Of a stretch of DNA of 64,000 nucleotides, positions 38,979-49,057 are shown in pieces. Location of the stretch: NCBI GenBank assembly GCA_034620365.1, contig JAQGEQ010000305.1, positions 434,001 through 498,000 of the forward strand. The letters run 5' to 3'. The position numbers and the translations under genes are program-made. Every line of letters starts with the position of its first letter. Position 1 is the first letter of the stretch. Below the pieces are notes generated by a model that saw nothing but the letters and a program-made list of their open reading frames with translations, had not been told where the DNA came from and searched no databases. Source of the DNA: Pegea sp. RAD2-039 (Eukaryota; Chordata; Thaliacea; Salpida; Salpidae).

Positions 38979-40731
38979 TGAAATTAATTTGAATCAAAAA
39001 TTACCATAAATAATATTGTCACTTGTAGTGAGAAATTTTATGATTTCACTATTAAAAACTTGCATTAGTCATAAAAATTTTTTTATAGTAATCATCCATA
39101 ATACAAAAATAAACAGGACAACATTTATTTCTAAAAATTAATGGAAAGGAAATTTAGATTTGATTGACAAAATGTTTCGCATTTTATATGAAAAAAAAAA
39201 TAAAACCAAATGTTTAACATTTATCTATAGTGCATGGGCTGCGAGTGAAAAATTTTATTAGTTGTAAACAAAATGAGCAGATAATAAAAGTTTGTTATTA
39301 TTAATATAAAAAAATATGAACCCAGTATAGACATAAGCAAAACTTAATTTATGAATTAAAAATTAAAAAAAAATAAAAGATCTTATTTATTTGTTTCAAT
39401 AAATTCGAAGGAGGGTGCCAGAAGAGAGTATCTCTCGCTAACACATATTCTCACAAATAACATCTAATTAGTGAAAAATATAGAAAGTAAAAGATGTGAC
39501 ACATGGCATTTCGATATCACTCAAAGCATATAGCAGTGAACATTGTGCCATTTAAACTCAGATGATCGAGTAATGATAAGCTCTTGGACCGAAGATATTC
39601 GTTGAATAATAAATCCATTCATTGGTACAAGGAATTTGCAGCTAGTTCACGGGAGAAAGTTATAAGTTCAGACTTTGTAGGCTGAATTCTGAGCTGCCAG
39701 TTTTCTACAGTGTGTAGTGTAGTTTGAAGTTTTGAAAGATTTCAAGATAATAGCTTGATGTCATCTACATACACAAACACACTGAAATCATCTACTGCTT
39801 CTAATCTTCTGATCAAGTCTCCGATGAAAATTAAAAAGAGAGAGGACCCCGAATGAAACCCTGAGGAACACCACTGATGTCTTGGCTAGGATTGGATAAC
39901 GATATTTCAACTGGGTTCAAGATAAACAGTCTGTAATATTATAGATATAATTTCTCAAGTAAAAAACAAGCGAAATTGTTAGTTCAGGCTCATATAAAAC
40001 TGGCTATATTTATAAAACTACATGTGATTTTTATCTAAAGTTATAAAATAGTTTTGTGATGAAAGTGTTTTGAAAGTTCGAAAAATACATAGATGAAAAA
40101 AGCATAAAGAAAAAATACAGCAGAAAAGAGCGTCAGAAAGACGGTTTAAAAATGGTATCAGAGTTTATTTTACTTGTTACGAGGTGTGTTTGTGACTGAA
40201 TCGTCTGATTCGCAAAAGGCACACCCGACGGTATTTTTACAGGAATATGATTGAGATTTAGTGATCATGGAACCTTAATCTTTATTTTGCCTATGCCTAA
40301 AAGCAAGTTCAATCTCTTAGACATCTATCTTATAATCACTATTTTGTTTTTCATAGCTAAACCTTTTATTTATTAAGCTACGAAGTTAACTCAACTATTT
40401 CTTCATTTTTCACTAACATACCAACTAGATTTAGTAAAATCCTTAAGAGTTATTGTTGCGCTCTTAAAAACGTACGATAAAGTTTAAAAATATTCATTTT
40501 AAACTTGAAGGTTTGTATAACAACAATTAAAATGAGATTTTTAAAATTGGTATAAAAACAAGCTTTAAACTTTTAAAGACCAAAATAGTCTTTAAAAAAA
40601 TTATTTTAGTTTTAAGCTCCAAATTTTATCAAAACAAAGAAAGAAATATACTTTAAGTTTAGACTATATTTTCACTTGGACTATGAGTTTATTTAATTAG
40701 ATTATAATTCCAAACTTTTAAAGTCTTAATT
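38979..40731. other. Divergent promoter region of FBXO8 and GGT7
   Basis: The two genes start back to back 1.75 kb apart. The region is AT-rich except for the LINE fragment at about 39375-39900. From 40585 it is also the outer end of the inverted duplication, so the copied arm carries about 147 bp of GGT7 upstream sequence. No TATA box is obvious. Confidence 0.45.
39375..39900 (-). mobile_element. LINE remnant, reverse-transcriptase C-terminal part plus 3' end
   Basis: On the minus strand a decayed reading contains SGVPQG, then GPL(S)F, LIFIGDLIRRLEAVDDFSVF and YVDDIKLL, which are the palm motifs of a non-LTR reverse transcriptase (the YVDD box), followed by the W-Q-L...KSE thumb-like region. 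Stop codons and frame changes interrupt it, so it is inactive, and everything upstream of the palm is missing. The 3' end (39375-39500) is shared with the fragment at 27500-27625. The domain order suggests a Jockey/CR1-like LINE, but the clade is uncertain. Confidence 0.75.
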
Positions 40732-42029
40732 ATGAGCAAAGAAAGTAATTTTCATGTTGAAATTAAAGAAAGTAATGGGAGTATACCTGATTATTTAAAA
40801 AATAGTTTCATTTCCACATCAGCTGATACATCAGAAGGTAAATAAATGTTCCTAAAAATTAATTGAATATACTATGTATACAAATTAAAAATGTTATTAT
40901 AATATTAAACAATCTGGCAAAAGTATTGATTTAAATTTGGCTAATTGTTATGAATACGCGTTATTAGTTTAAAAACTTATCAATTTCGGAGTTATTTTGA
41001 AATCTTCTCTATATTACATATCTTGAAATGTACTTTAGATCTTTTAATTATTTTTCTGCTATTATATAGTTTTGTTTTCCTCTTAAAAGCGGTAAAATGT
41101 GTAATCTGTAGTCATGTATTAGTGTATAATTATATTTTTATTATATTTATTTTTCATTCAGTTAAAGATATTGTTTTAAGATAAAGTTCATTCCACCAGG
41201 ACAAAAAACTTTTTTGTGGTTATTGAAGCGTGATTCCAATCTTTTACATGCCAGTTGTGTCTTTACAACTCGTTCAGAAGACTTTTTCTATTGATTCATG
41301 ATTTCTCCATCAAGCTAATTGATGCTTTTAGCCTGAGGGTTTTTTTTTATGCTTTTGTAGTGCAGCAAAAGATTTAAAGCTAATTTCCAATCTTTTGGTT
41401 TGTTAAAATTTCCAATTGAAAGTTTTTTAATGAAACTTGATTAAGTATTGATATAGAAGTCAACTGACAAAGATTAGAGAAAAATTATAAAAAATTAATA
41501 ATTATTTTATATTAATCATTCAATTGAATTTTAATAACTTTTTTGACTATTTTTATTTAACTCATAATTTTTGTTTAATTTTTTCAACTAACACAAAAAT
41601 GTTTTCAGCTATTAGCTGTCTCTAAATTGAATTGCTCTGAAAATTGATGTCTTTTGTAAAAAATATAATTTTAGATCACTAAAAGTTTTATTTATACCAC
41701 AGAAATTGAATAATTAGATTGAAAAGCTTTTTAGAAATTTCTTTGGTTTTCTTTTAATTTGTAAAAATGGTTTTAAATTCTACAATTAAATCTTTTATTT
41801 TAATTTGTTCATTTTCTTCATAAATTTTGTTGATGGATTACTTATGGTTTTACTTTTATAGAAAGAAAAAAGCTCAAAAGGATTTATTTGAATTATTTTT
41901 TTTAATCAAATTATTAAAAGTGTTTATTTGCGATAATAATTGGTGTTTTAATTGATTAATGACTTGTTTAATATGATATTTAAGCTACAAGCAAGTGTTT
42001 GTTTGATATTTAGTTTCCGTTTTATTGTA
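40585..42029 (+). repeat. Inverted duplication, right (parent) arm
   Basis: Holds the GGT7 proximal upstream region, exon 1 and most of intron 1. Its reverse complement is at 35195-36635. Homology starts at ATAGTC (40585) and ends at ATTGTA (about 42029). Confidence 0.92.
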
Positions 42030-45000
42030 TTTGTTTTGATGTTTGACATCTAATTTTATTAGTTTTTAAATTTAATCTTTAAAATTATGAAAAAAAAAGC
42101 GACTTTCTTTTTTACAAATTGTTTTTTTTATTTTTTATGACTGTTGAATTACCATTTCTTCTAAATTTTATCTCATTTTAATCCTTTTTTTCTCCTCAAC
42201 AATTTATTAATTTTGCTTTATTAGACACTAAATTAGTCAGTTTTTAAAACTCAATTGAGAGATAATTTTTTCAGAGGTATTTCTTCAGCGTGCTATTAAT
42301 TTATCAATTTGTATTAGGGTTTTTAATGATATTTAAAATGTTTATAATTTTTTTTTATAATTTTTGTAGGCCAAGGCGCAATTCTACAAATGGAAGATAT
42401 AGAGAATGGTTCATCTCCCAAAAAAGCCAGATCATCAGCATCAAATGATTCTACTTCAAATATTTTGATGATGGAACTATCCCCAGAGGAAAGTTCACCT
42501 TTGAAGGAAACCCAAAATGATCCTTTTTCGAGTTCGAAGTACCTTCTAATTAACATTCATTGATTAATTTTTTTGAAGAATAAATTTTTAGATGGTTTCG
42601 ATTCTTGAATGGGGTTTATATGTTAATAATTGGAATGGTAGTTTTAGCATTTGTTCTAACCCTGGCATTAATTTTCCAATCAAGCTTCGGAGTCAAACAG
42701 GTTTTTAACAAATTCTATTTTTATAACCGGAAATCAGAGATTCGTCATTCATCAGGTATATCCTCATGGTGCAGTCATCTCATCAAACTCGGAGTGTTCG
42801 AAACTCGGGAAAGATTTTTTATCTGAGCCTTTAACTTCTACAGTTGATGCAGCGATCTTGACAAGCCTGTGTCTATCTATTTTGCATCCGCACTCTTCTT
42901 CACTTGGAGGGTCAGTTTGAATCAGGTTTTTAATTCCATCAACACATTTGTTGACAGGGGAGGTTATATGATTGTATACAATCTCCGAGGAAGACTAAAT
43001 GATTCAAGTGAAATCAATTTTCGTGAGATGAGCGGCGAAAGACTAACAGAAGATTTATTGAAGAACTTCTCCTCTGAATCCCTTCCAAAAGGTCTCAAAG
43101 TTGCAGTACCCGGTACTATCAAAGGCTTGTTTCAAGCCCACCAGAAGTATGGAAGGTTTGTATATCAAGCTTTAATTGATTGATGAAATTATGGGCAAAA
43201 CTGTTTGTACTAAATTGTGAAGATATAAAGAGATTTTTTTGTACTTTTGATGCTCTTCACATCAATAAAACCCTTTTCGGGCCCCTGAACATGCTTTTGG
43301 GGTTGTAAACTGGATTAGATAGTCAGTAAAAGATAAAACTCCTAAAAATATCAATCATATCAGTTTTTTTGTTGCCATTTTTAAGTTTTTTTCTCAACAT
43401 TTTAGGAAGCATCTTTGGTTAGACTTTATTTACTGTTTTTAAAAGATTCTTTAAATATTAAATTAATAAAATTTTGATGATTTAGACGAAGCTGGGAAGA
43501 GATAATGATGAGAGCCAATCACTTAGCTTTGAAAGGAGGCTTTGTTTCACCAGAATTAGAATCAGCAATTTCAGATGTCAATTTATCATCATTATCTTCT
43601 GATCTTCGAAATTTGATTACAAATCAAATTGGGTTGAAGTTGAAAGTCAACGATAAGTTACCACCTCAAAAACAACTTGCTTCTCTCTTCAAAGTTAGTC
43701 TTCTATTTGATGAATTATTTTCATTTTTTAATGATTTTAATTAAGAGAATTTTAAAATCTTTAAAACTTTTTTCATCTGTTGAATTTTCTCGTTAAATTT
43801 TGAAAATTTTCTTTCAGAATTTATCAAATTCTGGAATTGAAGCATTTTATGAAAGCTCATTTACAAACAGTTTGATCAAAACAGTCAGATCACAAGGTGG
43901 CATCTTAACAGTGGATGATTTAAAATTTTATAAACCAATTTCTTCTCCAAAACCTCATCTAATGCTCTTCAATTGTAAGTTCTTCAAACTATCCTAAATC
44001 AACTGGAACTTTATTTCAATTTCTACAAAGCTATGAGATGTGTAATTGGAAAAGGTTCTATGTTTGGATCTGTTGTTCATTACATCATTGGGCTTCTAGA
44101 AAGTAGCAAAAGTTCAAAAGAAACTTTCAATGGAACTCTACAAGTTTGTCTCTTGTTTTTATATTACTTTTTTATAATCAAATTCACAACCACAATGTTA
44201 GTTGCTATAAAAAGGCATCTTGAAAAAACCCTCGACCACCAAGCGCAAGATTTGTTTGTAAGAAAAGTTTGAGTTAGTCCAGAAGTTTTTACTTATTAAG
44301 GTGCTGAGTCTTGTTAATTAAATGCAAGAATGGAATTAGTGCCACAAAAACACTCAGCAATTAGTTTAATAAATTAATTTCTTCTACAGCTTCATCAACT
44401 TATTGAATCGATAAAATTTGGAATGGGAAAATTATCTCAAGGGTTTAATTTCACCTCAGCTAACAAGTTAGTTCCGACTTTACATCATCAGTAAATGATC
44501 TTACATCTCGAAGATTTCCGACCATCAAAAACAACAGCGTCTATCCACTGAGAGATTATCTTCAAGGATATCAGCCTTTAACTTTCAAACAGAGTACTCG
44601 ACAATTTGTAAATACTCTGGGTCCTGATTATATTGCAGTTTCTTTAGTCATGTAAGATGTTGTTGACAAATCCGAGCAACTGAGTTCATCTTTACCTCCA
44701 GGAGTCTTGGATCTTCCTTCGGATCAGGAATCACTCAATCAGGAGTCGTACTGAATGATGCTGTGACAGATTTTTCCTGGCCTCAGAAGAACCCTTTAAC
44801 TTCAGGAAAACTTTCCGAGGTGATTTTAGATCTTCATCTTTTTATCAACTAACCTTTTAATCTTTAGACAAATCTTGTAAGACCTCGATCTCGTCCTATT
44901 TCACCACTCATTCCAATGATCACAATCCCAAAATCTTCACAATGTGGGACTTATCACCTGGTTGGTGAATCTGGAACAGGAGACACAAGTCTCGCTGGTG

Positions 45001-45608
45001 AGTTGAATATAAATCTTTGATCTTCATCACTTTAATCTGCATCAACTTGTAGCTGTCACAAGAGTCTTATTGGATTTATCTTTTGGAAAATCCTTCAATT
45101 TTAGTATCTCAGATTTTCGGTTATTCCCCGTTTTTGAAAATGGAACGAGTAGTGTTTACATTGAAGGTATCTTTATTTATTCTTCATCTTCTTATCCTTT
45201 TCTGCTGATTTTATTATGATCTTGTTGTGATCTTCTTCTGAGTTTAACTTTCTCTTAACTTCATCTAATCTTCTGTTGATCCTTACCAGATCTTCTGATC
45301 TGATGTTGACCTTCATATGATCATTCAGTTCTAATCTTCTTCTGATCCTTTTTTATCTTGCTTACATCTTCATCAGATCTTCATCTAATTATTTTTAAAT
45401 CTTTGATTGATCATTCTGTTCTTTTATAGAATCTACACCAAAGCTTCTAGTTGAAAATCTCAATCTGATGGGACATCATTTAGTTCCCATATCTCAAATT
45501 AGAACTGATACTAAAAGTTTTATTTGTGGAATCACACGTCACAAGAAAGGCTCCTTTGATTTATCTCATGATCACCGGATGACCAATGGTAGTGGATATT
45601 TTTTCTAA
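40732..45608 (+). CDS. GGT7: GGT7, gamma-glutamyltransferase-like type II membrane protein (14 exons)
   Basis: Exons 40732-40837, 42370-42538, 42592-42700, 42756-42910, 42958-43155, 43486-43693, 43818-43974, 44031-44143, 44390-44466, 44514-44651, 44702-44819, 44868-44997, 45053-45166 and 45430-45608 give 656 codons in phase (human GGT7 662, recalled). A cytoplasmic N-terminus is followed by one membrane anchor (about 98-121, NGVYMLIIGMVVLAFVLTLA) and the GGT fold: VYPHGAVISSNS, TSTVDAAI, HPHSSSLGGGGYMIVY, SGIEAFYESSFT, SFGSGITQSGVVLND and DFSWP. At the position where active GGTs have the catalytic threonine (GGTAHLSVV-like), this protein has GPDYIAVSLV (from residue 467), as human GGT7 has GPDDFIVA. 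It is thus probably GGT7 and probably not an ordinary transpeptidase. Exon 1 is duplicated in FBXO8; the 3' end from 44915 is triplicated. Confidence 0.94.
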
Positions 45609-48600
45609 AAACTTTTACAGAATGTTGAATCAGAAAAATTGTCAGTTTTGACTTTCATTTTTGTTTACAGAATTTCAATTTAATTTTATTAATTGGAAAT
45701 TGCCAGTAATTAAATTTAACAAAAGCCATTTCCATGAATAAATTATAGATGCACATTAGTATCTATTTATCTTTTTAAATTTGTTTTTTATTTAAAGAAA
45801 ATTGTTGTAGGTTTATAAAAAGCCAATTTATCTATATTTTATATTATGTTACTGAATCTGTATTTATCGTTCTTTAACTTTATATTAATCTGTAAAAACC
45901 TTCTTTAGATTGTAAACTTATTCGTAAACGATATTGTTTTTACCTCTTATTTAGCAATTTATTTTTTATGCTCTTTAGATGTATATGTATTCTTTGCACA
46001 TTCTTTGAGAAACATAATGTTGGTGTCATCTTAAAAATCATCAGTTAAAATAAAAGAACAAAAAAAGTTATTTATATAAGAACAATTTTTATTCGGAAAA
46101 TATTTAAACTTTTTTGATAAAAACTTTTTATCAAAGTTTTTAAAAGTTAAAGAGATAAGTTTATTATTTAAGAATAAGGAAATATTTTTAATTAAATTTA
46201 ATTACTGACAAAGTGAAAAACCAAAATAAGTTTTGCTGTTTTATGAAGTGAAACACATAAAAGTAAATTCAGAAAGTACAAAAACCTAAAATATAATAAT
46301 TAGATCTTTTCTCAATTTTAAGTTTAGTGTTTATAATTAAAAGTTTTCAAGATTTGGGTTACAGAGCCGACATCTTTAAAAAATTCCAAGTCTTAAAACT
46401 ATACGGCTCTTTAATTAAATTTGATTTAATTGTATAAGGTTAATCAACAACAAAATTTTAATGATTTGAATTAATTATTTTTATAACAATCTAGTTTGCT
46501 AAAGAAACCTGGAAATGTTGGAGTGAATTGAATCTCATCTACATCTCATCATCTTATGTATAATGTCTTTTGTATTCTGCCTTGAACTTTCATTACTACA
46601 CGAATGTACAATTTATACATAAGTTAAAAGTAGTTTCATCTGAAATTGTTCAATTTAAATCATCTAACTCTTTGTATAGTTGCCTTAATCTTTGGGTCTA
46701 CGTTGACAATCAGAAATTTATTTACTCAAGAAGTTTATTGATTGCTTTTACTTGAAGTAAACCGATGTTAAGTTCAAACAAAATGTCTCTTTTTTTAAAT
46801 GATTGTCCTAGGACACACTTTCTCGGCAAAATCGACGTTGTCCTCAAAAACTTCATTGTGGTTTCATGACTTTGTCTCTGATCAATCATTGTTTCTGAAT
46901 AAGCCAACAGATAACTTCTAAAATCATTTATCTTACTGCAGTATACATTCTTGAGTTTGCTGCCATCTGTTTTGTAGTTTGAGCGCTTAAAAACCATTAT
47001 TAGCTTTTCGAATCACTAACTAGAGCCCAGTGTACTCGTCAAAGCCTTGCACCTGTTTACCTTTCCAATAAAGGCTTTCACTAAATGAGTAAGCAGTTAA
47101 TCGTTCATCAGTTCCTAAAATACACTTGTAACGAGTAGTCAAGGGAAATGTTTGCTGCTCTAATAGAGGAAATTATGTGATTAGTTTTAATACAAGTGTT
47201 TTATCGATTCAAATTTTTATTTCAAACTATAAACTTGACCATTTTCATTAACAAAAGTTCAATTCAATATACAAATATGAGACAAATAGTCTAATAAACC
47301 AAATTAAATGAGTTTTCAGAAAATATTTCATAAAAACACATGATAAAAATCAATCTTTAATTCAATTTAATGACTAGACTTAAACAAAATATTGACACTT
47401 AACTGTTATTTGAGACTAAAATATAACATTTCTTTATAAAACTTGACAATTTCAAACTAGGAGAACTTATAAAAGACTATTTCACACAAAAATCGAATAC
47501 ACTTAAAAAGATATCAACTAATTGAGCAGAAAAATTCTTTCCTGTAGATAAATTTTGTACTTGGTGACCAAATGTTCTTAAATGGAATTAATTATCTACT
47601 TTCGGAGTTTTTCAAAATTGTGTTTGACTTCGTATAAAAAAGGAAGAGATTATAAAATAAACAATAATTTCTTCAACATTAAAAAGGAAAACTATTTGTA
47701 AGATATACCGCTGTTTAAAAGGAAACTGCTGAAAATGTTTTAAAAATATATGATAACCCATATCTTACAACTATCTTAAGAAGTTATTTCAAGTAAAGAA
47801 CGATTTAATAATGATTAATTTAATAAAAAGTTAGAAAGTATTTTGTAAATTAATGTCAAAAGAACTTTTAGAAAAATGTTTTTAGTAAATTTTACTTATA
47901 TGTTACACTAATTTTTTAACCTTTACAATTTTTTCTTCTAACTCGAACTTCTAATAATAAAAGATTTTAGTTTGATCAATAGACATCAACTGTAATGATA
48001 CCCGCTGTGATGTTTTTAGTTACTTTATCATTATTATGTTAGGTTTTCTCATAAGTTCGTAATAAAGTTATGTTTCTATTTAATAATAAATGTTTTATTT
48101 TGGTGCACTTGAATTCTGTGATTATTTTCTGTTAATTAAATATAAAACTAAACTGGTGTAAAATTTAAAAAACAAACATATATATATTTCGGAAAAGCTA
48201 AAAATAAGCAACAATTTTTTTGTTTATCTTTCATCTAATGTAGAAACTTTAAATCACTGATAATAAAATATATCAACTTAAATTAGGGGTTTTTTTGTTA
48301 GTCTACCATTTTGTAAATTTCAAAAGTTAATTGAGCTCCGAATATTTTTCTCAAATGTGTTCTTTTGTAACCAATCTTTTCTTAAGGTAGTATTTGAAGG
48401 TTTCTTAATTTGATTGCCAAATTTTCGGGTTAATGTTTGCACTCGATTAACAAAACTTTCATTAATTATTATTTTTGTGATTATATCATGTTTACCATTT
48501 AATTAAATTTATTTAAAATATATTGTTTTTTATGGTTTTAGTTTTCTATTTAATTTATTACTTTTTCTTGATATTAAAACATAATAAACTTTATATTAAT

Positions 48601-49057
48601 TTTGTGATAAATTCCTTATCTGTATTTAAAACAAAATTATTATGTTTACAAATATTTAGAAAGTTCATATTTTTTTTTCTTTTTGTTTATTTTTATTATA
48701 TGAATAATTTTATAATAACTCTCATAATTTAGGATTTATATTAATTTTTCAATATTTGGATATTATTTAATATTGTTGTTTTATTATAATTTGATTTGAT
48801 TTAAAAAATATGATCTAGTTTTAATAATTTCATAGAATTAATTAGAGTTTATTTTAAATTTAATAGAATTATGGAACATGAATGAATATTTTTAATTTTT
48901 TGATAAATAGATATATTTTACTAATTTTATTTATTGAATTTATTTTTTAATAATAATTTTAAAATATTTTTATTTTTTAAATATAAGTAAATTTCTAATT
49001 AATTTTTTTTGCATAAAGCTAGTTTTTTATGGTTTTTTTTAATTTATATCATGCAAT
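45609..49057 (+). other. GGT7-to-CYLD spacer, copy 1
   Basis: No gene seen. The spacer must hold the GGT7 polyadenylation site (an AATAAA is at about 45737) and the CYLD promoter near 48900-49050. Most of it is repeated at 52071-54991 and 57880-60812 with few differences. Short frames in it are not conserved between the three copies, which argues against coding. Confidence 0.6.
45671..46199 (+). other. 529-bp segment present only in unit 1
   Basis: In units 2 and 3 the flanks TTTGTTTACA and ACTGACAAA are joined directly through AATT. Unit 1 has AATT at both ends of the extra segment (45671 and 46200), so a microhomology-mediated deletion in the ancestor of units 2 and 3 explains it. It includes the AATAAA nearest to the GGT7 stop. 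Confidence 0.75.

Noticed and set aside
44467-44493. 27-nt GT-AG intron in GGT7
   Set aside because: It puts the downstream exon out of frame. A 47-nt intron ending at 44513 restores the phase and matches other intron lengths.
46722-46997. 91-codon minus-strand frame in the GGT7-CYLD spacer
   Set aside because: The same place in units 2 and 3 has a TAA in this frame, so the frame is not conserved between recent copies.
48523-48732. Phe/Tyr/Ile-rich frame in the spacer
   Set aside because: It is a low-complexity product of AT-rich DNA without any domain.
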